Below, piece after piece: positions 16,036-24,413 of a stretch of DNA of 64,000 bases. The stretch's first letter is position 1, and each line of letters begins with the position of its first letter. The notes beneath the pieces were generated by a model. It saw only the letters and a program-made list of their open reading frames with translations, was not told the DNA's origin and did no database searches. The position numbers were made by a program, and so were the translations under genes. The DNA lies in assembly GCF_000196615.1 (NCBI RefSeq), contig NC_014306.1, positions 1,302,001-1,366,000 on the forward strand, in the 5' to 3' direction. The DNA comes from Erwinia billingiae Eb661. GTDB taxonomy: Bacteria > Pseudomonadota > Gammaproteobacteria > Enterobacterales > Enterobacteriaceae.

Positions 16036-16686
16036 TTGGCTGGTCACTTTGGAAAATTTGCTTTAGCTCTGGGTAGTCTTCTGGTCAGCGGACAGGCGCT
16101 GTCACATGGTCATCATTCGCACGGTACGCCGTTGACGGAGGTCGAGCAGAAGGCGGCTGACGGGGTGTTTGACGACAAAAACGTGAAGGATCGCAAGCTC
16201 GAAGATTGGGATGGCGTGTGGCAATCCGTTTATCCCCTGTTACTGAAAGGCGAACTGGATCCGGTTTTCAGGAAGAAAGCGGAAAAGGATAAGAGTAAAA
16301 CCTTCGAGGATGTTAAAGCCTATTACCGCAAAGGCTATGCCACCAACATAGAGAGCATCGGCATCGAGAATGGCACCATGGAGTTCCACGTGGGCGAGCA
16401 GGTCAGCAGCTGTAAGTATGACTATGCCGGCTACAAAATCCTGAACTATGTCTCTGGTAAGAAGGGCGTCCGCTATCTGTTTGAATGTCATGATGCCAGC
16501 AGCAAAGCGCCGAAATTCGTGCAGTTCAGCGACCATATTATCGGTCCGCGTAAATCGTCCCATTTCCATATTTTTACCGGCAATACCTCCCAACAGGCGC
16601 TGTTGGCCGAAATGGACAGCTGGCCGACCTACTATCCGTTCCAGATGACGGACGAGCAGGTGGTTGACGAAATGCTGCATCACTAA
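16036..16686 (+). CDS. zinT: Periplasmic zinc/cadmium-binding protein ZinT
   Basis: A 216-residue secreted protein matching E. coli ZinT (YodA), also 216 residues. A signal peptide ends before HGHHSHG (about residue 24), the His-rich metal-capture segment; the lipocalin-like domain follows with [38 protein letters not shown] and the C-terminal [13 protein letters not shown] holding further His ligands. ZinT scavenges periplasmic zinc and works with ZnuABC. No ATG fits; the start is TTG 16036, which follows GAGG at normal spacing and gives exactly the E. coli length. Frames open further upstream run into the Zur box, so they cannot be coding. Zinc repression by Zur is expected. Confidence 0.92.
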   Translation: MAGHFGKFALALGSLLVSGQALSHGHHSHGTPLTEVEQKAADGVFDDKNVKDRKLEDWDGVWQSVYPLLLKGELDPVFRKKAEKDKSKTFEDVKAYYRKGYATNIESIGIENGTMEFHVGEQVSSCKYDYAGYKILNYVSGKKGVRYLFECHDASSKAPKFVQFSDHIIGPRKSSHFHIFTGNTSQQALLAEMDSWPTYYPFQMTDEQVVDEMLHH

Positions 16687-16744
16687 GGCGATGACTGCCC
16701 CGGGCGGGGGGGTATTATCTGCGCCGTTTTACCCTCTATCAGGA

Positions 16745-16776
16745 CGAAAAAAAGCCCACTCGAAGGTGGGCTTCTT
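16745..16776. terminator. Terminator after zinT
   Basis: AAGCCCAC (16752-16759) pairs perfectly with GTGGGCTT (16766-16773) around a 6-base loop. It is preceded by a run of A and followed by a T-rich stretch, so it could work in both directions. Confidence 0.75.
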
Positions 16777-16924
16777 CTCACTTGCCGGATAGTAGGAGTA
16801 CCCAGCATGTTCGGGAATAGGGCGATAAGGCGACTACCATACAGTGATCTCATCAGATAGACAGCCTTGATCAAAGTTTAGTCAGCTTTAGGCCGGGCAG
16901 GGCAATAATTAATTAGTAAGCAGG

Positions 16925-17078
16925 CTAATAATAACGATAGCAAGAAGTGCTAAGAATCATCTTAAGGATTGCGGGATAATCTCTCTCGCCCCCTTCAAGA
17001 GCTAAGCCAATGCGAGTGCCGGAGATAAGCGCCGGATGGGGAGCAGTATTTAAAGAGGTCGCCTTTCGGCGGCCTTTT
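16925..17078 (+). ncRNA. Possible small RNA in the 16687-17249 gap
   Basis: The 563-bp gap between zinT and the Rid-family gene is long for this window and has no convincing coding region. At 17056-17078 AGGTCGCC pairs with GGCGGCCT (one G-U pair) around TTTC and is followed by TTTTCT, a good Rho-independent terminator with no gene ending at it. An AT-rich TAATAAT stretch near 16927 could be a -10 element, which would give a transcript of roughly 140 bases. The sequence does not match any enteric small RNA I can recall. Low confidence: the terminator is visible, the RNA is inferred. Confidence 0.3.
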
Positions 17079-17249
17079 CTCGTTATAAAGCTCCGCTTTT
17101 CACCGACAAGGTCTGGGCAAGGTCAGATTAGCAATCATCTTCCTTTACAGCGCGTTGCCTTATCAGCAACGCCGCGTGGACGAAATGCGTCTACGGTAAC
17201 CGGTTTCAATCTGCTAATGTTGATGTTCTTTTGTGCATTGGGGATCGTT

Positions 17250-17636
17250 ATGACTGTCATAAATCCTGACGGGTTGAAGGCCAGAAGTTACTACAACCAC
17301 ATCAAAATCCGGCCCGGCACACCGGTGTTTCCTACCGGACAGGTCGCCTGGGATCAGGACGGCAGAATCGTTGGGGTGGGCGATATGCGGCAACAGGTTG
17401 AGCAGGTGTACGCCAATATCGACAGGTTACTGGCAGGATTAGGCGTCAGTCGCGATACCATTGTCCGAACCACTACCTATGTGACCAATCTGGCGCTGGT
17501 GGCCGAAATTCATCCGGTGCGTGAGCGCTTCTTCGCCGGGCTGGAATTGCCCGCCAGCACGCTGTTCAAGGTATCGGCACTCGCTGAGCCGGAACTGATG
17601 CTGGAAATCGATCTGGTTATTATGTTGCCGCTCTGA
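17250..17636 (+). CDS. Rid-family (YjgF/YER057c/UK114) protein without the catalytic Arg
   Basis: A 128-residue Rid-family protein (MTVINPDGLKARSYYNH..., GVGDMRQQVEQVYANIDRLLAGLGVSRDTIVRTTTYVTNL). In RidA proper the segment near residue 105 reads PARxxV with an Arg that binds the imine substrate; here it reads PASTLFKV, so the Arg is replaced by Ser and 2-aminoacrylate deaminase activity is unlikely. The start is ATG 17250, preceded by GGGGATC; the frame stays open upstream to 17010 but without protein-like sequence. It converges on the Rut-like operon that ends at 17719 and might belong functionally to it, but it is separately transcribed. Confidence 0.8.
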   Translation: MTVINPDGLKARSYYNHIKIRPGTPVFPTGQVAWDQDGRIVGVGDMRQQVEQVYANIDRLLAGLGVSRDTIVRTTTYVTNLALVAEIHPVRERFFAGLELPASTLFKVSALAEPELMLEIDLVIMLPL

Positions 17637-17718
17637 ACAACGTCTTCTGCAACATCCTCCGCTCTGGCAACATGTTTCTGAACCGGTGACCGTGTGTCAG
17701 GGCGGTCACCAGCCGAGA

Positions 17719-18276
17719 TCAGACTTCCGTCACCACCAGCTCGTTAAGATGATGGAAACGGCGATCCATATACAGCAGCGGCGCGGCATCGGCACGAGGA
17801 TGGGTAACACCGGTCACTTCGCCAAGAAAAATACCATGGCTGTGCCAGTCAACAATCTTTGCCAGACGGCATTCAAACGACACCAGCGCTTCGGCACAGA
17901 TCGGCGCGCCCTGCGCTGAAAAGCTCCAGTCACCGGTCTGAAAGCGCTCCGCCCGACGGCTGGAGTTGCTGAAAATATCCACCAGTGAAACGGCCTCTTT
18001 CGACAACACATTTACGCAGAAACGGCCTCCCTCCTGAATCATTGCAAACATCGACGCATTGCGGTTAACGCACACCAGCAAGGTTGGCGGCTCGGCACTG
18101 ACCGAGGTTACGGCGGTGGCAATCATGCCGCTGTGCACACCGTCGTGATGAGTGGTGATCAGGCATACACCGGCTGGCAGCAGGCGCATCCCGCCGCGAT
18201 ACGCATCGGCAACATTGCCTGCCGCTTCGGTTACTGGCGGGATTATGCTGCCAGGGGCACTTCTGGACTCTGTCAT
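17719..18276 (-). CDS. Flavin reductase (RutF/DIM6-NTAB family)
   Basis: A 185-residue flavin reductase domain protein: GMRLLPAGVCLITTHHDGVHSGMIATAVTSVSAEPPTLLVCVNRNASM is the classic FMN-binding opening, and FECRLAKIVDWHSHGIFLGEV the C-terminal part. These enzymes use NAD(P)H to reduce FMN for a partner monooxygenase; in the Rut pathway RutF serves RutA. It is the last gene of the nine-gene operon whose second gene encodes a RutA-like monooxygenase, so it most likely supplies that enzyme with reduced FMN. Start ATG 18276 follows AAAGG. It lies 45 bp downstream of the aldo/keto reductase gene. Confidence 0.87.
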   Translation of the reverse strand: MTESRSAPGSIIPPVTEAAGNVADAYRGGMRLLPAGVCLITTHHDGVHSGMIATAVTSVSAEPPTLLVCVNRNASMFAMIQEGGRFCVNVLSKEAVSLVDIFSNSSRRAERFQTGDWSFSAQGAPICAEALVSFECRLAKIVDWHSHGIFLGEVTGVTHPRADAAPLLYMDRRFHHLNELVVTEV

Positions 18277-18321
18277 GAACGAACCTTTAACAATCGGTAA
18301 TGGGTTAAAATGTTATGCCTG

Positions 18322-19329
18322 TCACCTGCGAGTGACGCGACCTTCAATCGGGTGATGGCTGTCCACCGGACCGAGGCTGGAGCTTTTACCCGGCGAAACC
18401 AGCCGGTCGCAAAAGGCTTCATCTTCAGCCGTCCAGTCGCACGCCATCGCGGCGATACCGTCCTGCCACTGCTCAAACGTTCTCGGACCCAGTAGCGTGC
18501 TGGTCACGAGGCTGTTACGCATCACCCATGTCTGGGCAAGATGCGCGGGTTTACGTCCGGTCTGTTCGGCGTACGCCGCCAGCTCGCTCGCAGCCTGCAG
18601 CGACTCGGGCCGCCATTCCGCTTGCAACATGCGCGGGTCGCCTCGTCCGGCGCGGCTGCCCGCATCGGGTGCCTGATCCGGGCGATACTTGCCGGTCAGA
18701 ATGCCGCGCGCCAGCGGACTGTAGCAAACTGTGCCGGTGCCAAAATACGCAGCAGAAGGCAGAATTTCTACTTCTGCTTCACGATTGACCAGGTTGTAAA
18801 GCGGTTGCGTAGCGACCGGCCCAGCGATGCCGGCCTGATGGGCCAGACGTACCGTTTCTGCCAGCCGCCAGGCTTTGAAATTGGATACGGCGAAATAACC
18901 GATTTTGCCCTCTCGGATCAAATCGGCGAAGGCCTGCACCATCTCTTCCAGCGGGGCACTGAAATCCGCTTTGTGCATATAGAGGATATCGATGTAATCG
19001 GTGCCCAGGCGGGTCAGTGACGCATGGGCCGCTTCGCGGATCCACTTACGTGACATGCCGCCCTGATTCGGGCCTTCGCCCATCGGATTACCGGCTTTAG
19101 TTGCCAGCACCCAGCGATCGCGTTCGGCGGCAATCGCCCGCCCCACCACGCGCTCTGACTCGCCTTTGTTATAGACGTCGGCAGTATCGATAAAATTGAC
19201 TCCGCTGTCGCGTGCGGCGGCGATAATCTGCCGCGAGGTGGCCTCGTCGGTCACTCCGCCGAACATCATGGTGCCCAGGCAAATCTCTGAGACTTTTAGC
19301 CCACTGCGGCCCATATAACGGTATTGCAT
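18322..19329 (-). CDS. Aldo/keto reductase
   Basis: A 335-residue NADPH-dependent aldo/keto reductase of the YajO/Tas type. The catalytic tetrad is Asp48 (FIDTADVY), Tyr53, Lys78 (VLATKAG) and His119 (ILYMHKAD). The cofactor site lies near VSNFKAW and the C-terminal ARGILTGKY / LLGPRTFEQ segments. It would reduce an aldehyde or ketone intermediate. In the classical Rut pathway malonic semialdehyde is reduced by RutE, a nitroreductase-type protein missing here, so this enzyme could fill that step; this is inference from operon position. ATG 19329 follows AGAGGA. Confidence 0.85.
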   Translation of the reverse strand: MQYRYMGRSGLKVSEICLGTMMFGGVTDEATSRQIIAAARDSGVNFIDTADVYNKGESERVVGRAIAAERDRWVLATKAGNPMGEGPNQGGMSRKWIREAAHASLTRLGTDYIDILYMHKADFSAPLEEMVQAFADLIREGKIGYFAVSNFKAWRLAETVRLAHQAGIAGPVATQPLYNLVNREAEVEILPSAAYFGTGTVCYSPLARGILTGKYRPDQAPDAGSRAGRGDPRMLQAEWRPESLQAASELAAYAEQTGRKPAHLAQTWVMRNSLVTSTLLGPRTFEQWQDGIAAMACDWTAEDEAFCDRLVSPGKSSSLGPVDSHHPIEGRVTRR

Positions 19330-19396
19330 CTGGCAAATCCTCTTGGTTGCACTTGCGGAGCAGTAAGCTTAGCCGCTCCGCGAACGGCCCATGTCG

Positions 19397-19798
19397 TCAG
19401 GCTGGAATGATGGCGGTGGTAGCAATCTCAACCAGAAACTCAGGCCTGACCATTTCCAGCTTGACGCAAAAACGTGCCGGCAAAATAGCCGGGAAGTAGG
19501 TGACGTACAGTTCGTTGAATTTATGGTAGTCGTCCAGATTACGCAGGAAGATCTGATTCATCACCACGTGATCCATGCTGCTGCCGGCCGACTCTAACAC
19601 CACTTTGATGCTGTCCAGTACCCGGCGCGTCTGTACTTCAATATCGCCTTCACCAACGATGCTGCCATCAATCGGATCGGTCGAGAGCATGCCCGCGACG
19701 GAAATATGGTTGCCCGACTTCACGCCCCAGTTAAGGTGATTGAGGCCGGTCGCAGTTTTGCCAATGATCCAACCTTCCGGATTTATTGCCTGATTCAT
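19397..19798 (-). CDS. Rid-family deaminase, RutC-like
   Basis: A 133-residue Rid-family protein with the catalytic Arg kept in LPARFCVKLEMV and the YLE-type core GDIEVQTRRVLDSIKVVLESAGSSMDHVVMNQIFLRNLDDY. In the Rut pathway RutC hydrolyses 3-aminoacrylate, the unstable product formed after ring opening, to malonic semialdehyde and ammonia. That role fits here because the operon also carries RutA-, RutD- and RutF-like genes. ATG 19798 follows AGGAG. It stands between the permease genes and the aldo/keto reductase gene. Confidence 0.8.
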   Translation of the reverse strand: MNQAINPEGWIIGKTATGLNHLNWGVKSGNHISVAGMLSTDPIDGSIVGEGDIEVQTRRVLDSIKVVLESAGSSMDHVVMNQIFLRNLDDYHKFNELYVTYFPAILPARFCVKLEMVRPEFLVEIATTAIIPA

Positions 19799-19839
19799 CT
19801 CTGACTCCTGTTGGGGCTTCCGCCCACGGTGTTAAGTGA

Positions 19840-20781
19840 TTAACGCCCCGATCCGCGGAGGAAAGGGCGACCTAAATCTGCCGGTGCCGCGCCCGCCCGA
19901 CCCATCATGATCCAGGCAAACAGCGCGACCACAAACGGCATTGCCATTAACAGCGACGGCGCGATATCAATGCCCAGATATTGCCCCTGGAACTGCAGGG
20001 CCTCGAGCAGGCCGAGCACCACAGCGACGATCAGCACCCGCAGCGGCTTCCAGCGGGCAAAGATGGTGATGGCAATCGCCAGATAGCCGCGACCGGCGGT
20101 CATATCGTCGACGAAGATCCCGCCCGAGGCGACGATGCACAAATAGGCGCCACCCAGTCCCGCCATCAGGCCGGTGAACAACGCGGCAAAAAAGCGCAGG
20201 CGTAATACCGGGTGGCCGGCGGCATCGGTGGATAATGCATTTTCGCCCACCGCCCGCAGCAACAGTCCTGCGCGAGTAAAGCGGAACAATACCCACAGCG
20301 CGATGCCCACCAGCACCGCCAGATAGAACACCGGGCTTTGCGAGAACAGGGCGCGTCCCACCACCGGAATATCCGACAGCCAGGGCAGTTTTAACATCGA
20401 GACGGACCGCATTGAGCCGCTTGCCGGCGCACCGCTTAGCCATAGTTGCCGAATCAGTGATGTCGCGCCGATGGCCAACAAATTGAAGCCAATGCCCATC
20501 ACAATCTGGTTGGCACGGGCAAAAACGGTGGCGAATGCCAGCACCGCTGCCGCCAGCAGTCCGCCCGCCATGCCAGCCAGCAGAGCGAGCATCGGCGAGC
20601 CGGTTACTGCCAGTCCCAGCGCCGAGGCAGACGCGCCAAACAGCATCAGACCTTCCAGCCCGATGGTGAACACGCCCGCCCGTTCAGAAACGGTTTCGCC
20701 CAGTGCGGCGAGCATCACCGGCACGCAGAGCCTCAGCCCACCGGCAAAAAACAGGGCCAGAGTTACAGCGTCGAATTCCAT
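19840..20781 (-). CDS. ABC importer permease (BMP/nucleoside type), second subunit
   Basis: A 313-residue membrane protein with about eight to ten hydrophobic segments of the branched-chain-amino-acid/ribose permease fold (YufQ/NupQ group). ETVSERAGVFTIGLEGLMLFGA near residue 30 and AVGENALSTDAAGHPVLRLRFFAAL near residue 190 are characteristic; the latter is the loop that contacts the ATPase. Its start overlaps the end of the first permease gene by 19 bp. Together with the ATPase and the BMP binding protein it forms a complete importer of the type that takes up nucleosides or nucleobases. Confidence 0.88.
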   Translation of the reverse strand: MEFDAVTLALFFAGGLRLCVPVMLAALGETVSERAGVFTIGLEGLMLFGASASALGLAVTGSPMLALLAGMAGGLLAAAVLAFATVFARANQIVMGIGFNLLAIGATSLIRQLWLSGAPASGSMRSVSMLKLPWLSDIPVVGRALFSQSPVFYLAVLVGIALWVLFRFTRAGLLLRAVGENALSTDAAGHPVLRLRFFAALFTGLMAGLGGAYLCIVASGGIFVDDMTAGRGYLAIAITIFARWKPLRVLIVAVVLGLLEALQFQGQYLGIDIAPSLLMAMPFVVALFAWIMMGRAGAAPADLGRPFLRGSGR

Positions 20782-21860
20782 ACCGGCCTCCCTTTCACCA
20801 ACATCACGCCACTGATGGTCGCGAGGAAAATAATCGGCATGCCACCAAGCACATCCGCTAACGCCGCCGGGATCGAAAAGGTACTTTGCAGGGCCAGCGC
20901 GGCACTGTTGATCGCGCCAAAATAGAGCGAAACGATGATGGCGCCGAAGGGTTCAAGACCGGCGAGGAAAGAGACCGCCAGCCCTTCAAACCCCAAGCCG
21001 GAAGAGAAGCCGTCAATCAGACGGTACTGCACGCCCAGTACTTCAAATGCCCCGGCCAGTCCACTAATTGCACCTGAAATCGCCATACTGGAAATCACAT
21101 TTTTTGCCGCAGACTGACCCTGAAACTGCACAAAGCGCGGGCTCTGGCCGCTGGCCCGCAGTTTTAAACCAAATGCGGTATGTTCCAGCATTACCCAGAC
21201 GGCGAGGGCAATCATCAGGGCCAAGAACACGCCAGAGTGCAGACGTGTGCCGGCAATCACCTGTTCAAAAACGCCATCAGCCGGTAACTGCGCGGACATA
21301 TTGAAGTTGGAATTCGCCGGACGCATCGGCCCTTGCACCAGATACTTGAGGGTATAAATAGCGATAAAATTCATCATCAGCGTCACGATGATTTCATCGA
21401 TGCCACGCCAGACTTTCAGCACGGCGGGGATCAATCCCCACAACGCACCGCAAAGCGCACCACTGAGGATCGCCAGCGGCAGCAGGGCAGCGCCAATATC
21501 GCCGAAGGCGAGAAACGGCAACATCGCGCCGATGGCGCCCATTTGCAGCTGTCCTTCGCCACCCAGATTAAACATGCCGCCGCGAATGGCCACCAGCGCA
21601 CCCAGCGCCACCAGCAGCCGCGGCGTCATAAACACCAGCGTATCGGACAGCGCGCGCACCGAGCCAAACGCGCCATCCCACACCACGCTGATGGCGGAAT
21701 GTAGCGGCACGCCCATTGCGGCGATTAACCCCAGCCCGAGGATCGCCGATCCGATAAAGGCGCTGAGGGTGACCCATAAGGAACTGGCCGCGCTAAGCCT
21801 GGCGATAACGCGACGCAAAGATGCGCTGGATTCGGTCAGTGGATTGATTGATTCAGACAT
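20763..21860 (-). CDS. ABC importer permease (BMP/nucleoside type), first subunit
   Basis: A protein of about 365 residues with roughly ten hydrophobic segments, the YufP/NupP partner of the permease pair. IRGGMFNLGGEGQLQMGAIGAM is the family hallmark, with ASGQSPRFVQFQGQSAAKNVISSMAISGAISGLAGAFEVLG as the ATPase-contact loop. ATG 21860 follows AAGGGGTG; a GTG two codons earlier is less well placed. The gene overlaps the ATPase stop by about 8 bp and the second permease start by 19 bp, so all are translationally coupled. Confidence 0.88.
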   Translation of the reverse strand: MSESINPLTESSASLRRVIARLSAASSLWVTLSAFIGSAILGLGLIAAMGVPLHSAISVVWDGAFGSVRALSDTLVFMTPRLLVALGALVAIRGGMFNLGGEGQLQMGAIGAMLPFLAFGDIGAALLPLAILSGALCGALWGLIPAVLKVWRGIDEIIVTLMMNFIAIYTLKYLVQGPMRPANSNFNMSAQLPADGVFEQVIAGTRLHSGVFLALMIALAVWVMLEHTAFGLKLRASGQSPRFVQFQGQSAAKNVISSMAISGAISGLAGAFEVLGVQYRLIDGFSSGLGFEGLAVSFLAGLEPFGAIIVSLYFGAINSAALALQSTFSIPAALADVLGGMPIIFLATISGVMLVKGRPVWNSTL

Positions 21861-23361
21861 GTTCACCCCTTGCTGCTTGCGACGGCACGCCCTGACCCTG
21901 AGTCATCAGCGTGCCGATTCGCTCAATAGTCATCTCATCTCCCGCGACTTCGCCGGTAAAACGGCCGCCGTTCATCACCACGATGCGATCGGAAATGCGC
22001 AGTAATTCTTCAATATTGGAGGAGATAATCACCACGGTAGTGCTGGCATCTGCCGCTTCGGTGAGGCGGATTAACACCGCTTCTGCGGCGGCCATATCCA
22101 GCCCGCGCGTGGGCTGATAAACCACGATGATGGCCGCCGATTCCGCCATCGCCCGCGCTACCACGATCTTCTGCTGATTCCCCCCGGAAAGGGCGCGGGC
22201 AGGGCTAGTCGGCGAGTGGGTTCGAATATCGGATTGGGCGATCATTTCGCCGGCGCGCTGAGCAATGGCCGCATGGTTAAGCAGCCCCAGACGGCGGTAC
22301 TGGCCCTGCATAATTTTCGGATAGAGCAAATTATGGCTAACCGGCAAATCCAGCGATAACCCTTCGTGATGGCGATCCTGTGGCACCAGCGCCACCGTCA
22401 CCTCCTCGCCGCAGCGGGTGATCTCGCCACTCTCTGGCACTCGTTGGCCCGCCAGCAGTTCAAACAGTTCGGTTTGCCCGTTGCCTTCCACCCCGGCGAT
22501 GCCAATCACTTCCTGCTGGCGTAGCGTCAGGTTGATATTGCTCAGTCCGGGCGAGCCACTGGCAGGACGTAAATTGACCCCGCTGACGTGCATCCGCTCA
22601 ATGCCGGGCTGGCGTTGGCTGCCCAGCCGCGTGCCGCTGGCGACCGCACGGCCAACTATCTTTTCGACCAGCTCATCAGCACGACAGTCTTTAGTCATGC
22701 CCGTGCCGTTGGTTTTGCCGCGCCGGAGAATGGTGTAACGGTCGGCGTTAGCCAGCACTTCGTCGACATTGTGGGTCACCACCGCCACCGCCGTGCCTTT
22801 TTTACAGATACGCCGCACCGTGTCGTACAGCGCCACAATTTCAGCCGGGGTAAGGATAGTGGAGGGCTCATCCAGCAACAGCACGCGGGTGTCATTCACC
22901 AGCGCTTTCAGGATCTCGACGCGCTGCTGCAATGCCAGCGGTAGCTGCCCGACGATGGCGTGCGGATCGAGATCGACGCCATAGCCCTGCATAAAGGCGC
23001 GAATGTCCCCGTCCCGCCGCAGCGCTTTACGGCGTTCGCCCCTGGCAACCAGTGCCAGATTCTCGGCAACGGTAAACGGGCTGACCAGCTTGAAGTGCTG
23101 ATGAACCATGCCGATGCCATTGGCTATCGCATCGGCAGGCTGGCGGTGGATCACCTGGCGTCCAGCCATAAGCACGCCACCTTCACTCGGTTCGTGCACG
23201 CCGTACAGAATATTCATCAAGGTCGACTTGCCGGCCCCGTTCTCGCCCAGGAGCGCGTGGATCTCGCCTGGATAAAAAGACATGCAGACCTTATTCAGCG
23301 CGACGAAACCGTTTGGGTAGCGCTTCGAGACGTGATCAAGTTCGATGACGGGGCTGGACAT
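21853..23361 (-). CDS. ABC importer ATPase with two nucleotide-binding domains
   Basis: A 502-residue tandem ATPase of the nucleoside/monosaccharide importer group (YufO/NupO, RbsA-like). The first domain has an intact Walker A (GENGAGKST, 39-47) and Walker B (VLLLDEPST) but a degenerate signature (LPLALQQR). The second has an altered Walker A (GVEGNGQTEL) and the canonical signature LSGGNQQK, with VVYQPTRGLD as Walker B. This division of labour is normal in the family. ATG 23361 follows GAGGA and the ORF start overlaps the stop of the BMP-protein gene; in-frame TTG 23376 is not preferred. It energises uptake through the two permeases downstream. Confidence 0.9.
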   Translation of the reverse strand: MSSPVIELDHVSKRYPNGFVALNKVCMSFYPGEIHALLGENGAGKSTLMNILYGVHEPSEGGVLMAGRQVIHRQPADAIANGIGMVHQHFKLVSPFTVAENLALVARGERRKALRRDGDIRAFMQGYGVDLDPHAIVGQLPLALQQRVEILKALVNDTRVLLLDEPSTILTPAEIVALYDTVRRICKKGTAVAVVTHNVDEVLANADRYTILRRGKTNGTGMTKDCRADELVEKIVGRAVASGTRLGSQRQPGIERMHVSGVNLRPASGSPGLSNINLTLRQQEVIGIAGVEGNGQTELFELLAGQRVPESGEITRCGEEVTVALVPQDRHHEGLSLDLPVSHNLLYPKIMQGQYRRLGLLNHAAIAQRAGEMIAQSDIRTHSPTSPARALSGGNQQKIVVARAMAESAAIIVVYQPTRGLDMAAAEAVLIRLTEAADASTTVVIISSNIEELLRISDRIVVMNGGRFTGEVAGDEMTIERIGTLMTQGQGVPSQAARGEHV

Positions 23362-23365
23362 GCGG

Positions 23366-24331
23366 CTATTCCTCAATCTTAATCTTGCCAGCCTTCAGAT
23401 CGTCAATCACCTTAAACACTTTCGTTTCAACGTCTTTGCCGACATGGGCAAACGGCGTTTTCAGCGACCACCCATTGGTGGCTAAATTCTCGGTGATAAT
23501 GCGGTTGCCCAGCTGGTGGTCAGCAAAGTGCTTACCGATATCGGCATACGACTTGTCAAAGTTCATCACCGTGGAGGTCATGATCGCGTTCGGGAAGGAT
23601 TTTGATTGATCGGTATAGGAGCCGATAGTCAGTACGCCTTCATCATCGGCCGCTTGCTGAATACCGGCATCGGCGGTATCTGCCGCTGGGATGATAAAGT
23701 CGGCGCCACGGGCGATGGTGCCGGTAGCAATTTCTTTTGCGCGGGCCACGTCAGTGAAGGAGCCGACATAGGCCGAGTCGACCTGGATTTTAGGGTTGAC
23801 GTAAGCCGCCCCTTTTTTGATGAACTGCACGGTGCGTTCAGCCGACGGGATCGGTTCACCGCTAATCACCGCGATATGTCCGCTCTTACTGGCAGACGCG
23901 GCCAGCACACCGAGCACAAAGCCATATTCATCCCAGTCGACCGACCAGGCGGAGTAGTTCGGCAGGTTCGCCGTAGTGCTCTCGTAGGAATAGAGTACAA
24001 ACTGGGTGCCGGGGAAGGCGGGGGCCACTTCCTTGATCGCCGCGGAATAGCCGGATGAGTGGGCTATAACCAGCTTCACGCCATCCGACGCTAGCTGACG
24101 CAGCACCGCAGGCGCGGATTCATAGGTGGTGTTTTCAAGATAGCTGGGGGCGAAACCGTCTTTGGTCGCCATGGATTTGAATGCGGAATAGCCGGCCATA
24201 TCCCAAGAGCCCTGGCTGACGGTTTGGGTAAACAACGCGGCAACGCGCGGTTTGCTGTCATCTGCGTGCGCAACCGGGCCGTAACTTATTGCTGAGGAGA
24301 CCGCAAAAGCCAACATCATTTTCATTTTCAT
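23366..24331 (-). CDS. BMP-family periplasmic substrate-binding protein
   Basis: A 321-residue periplasmic binding protein with a signal peptide (hydrophobic run ending GPVAHA, about residue 23; no lipobox, so soluble rather than lipid-anchored). The BMP/PnrA family fold shows in VAALFTQTVSQGSWDMAGYSAF, LASDGVKLVIAHSSGYSAAI and GKIKIEE. BMP proteins mostly bind nucleosides or purine/pyrimidine derivatives. It is encoded directly upstream of its ATPase and permeases and directly downstream of the RutA-like monooxygenase, so it probably delivers the compound that the monooxygenase attacks. ATG 24331 follows CAGGAG. Confidence 0.88.
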   Translation of the reverse strand: MKMKMMLAFAVSSAISYGPVAHADDSKPRVAALFTQTVSQGSWDMAGYSAFKSMATKDGFAPSYLENTTYESAPAVLRQLASDGVKLVIAHSSGYSAAIKEVAPAFPGTQFVLYSYESTTANLPNYSAWSVDWDEYGFVLGVLAASASKSGHIAVISGEPIPSAERTVQFIKKGAAYVNPKIQVDSAYVGSFTDVARAKEIATGTIARGADFIIPAADTADAGIQQAADDEGVLTIGSYTDQSKSFPNAIMTSTVMNFDKSYADIGKHFADHQLGNRIITENLATNGWSLKTPFAHVGKDVETKVFKVIDDLKAGKIKIEE

Positions 24332-24413
24332 AGCTCAACTCCTGGCGAGCCGCGAAGCGGCAAAGGTGATTCATAAGAGGCTGAGACAGGCCCAGCCTGA
24401 AGGTGACTACCGA

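Noticed and set aside
16036..16050. Longer zinT start at 15982
   Set aside because: It would translate across the Zur box and adds 18 residues with no resemblance to the E. coli protein.
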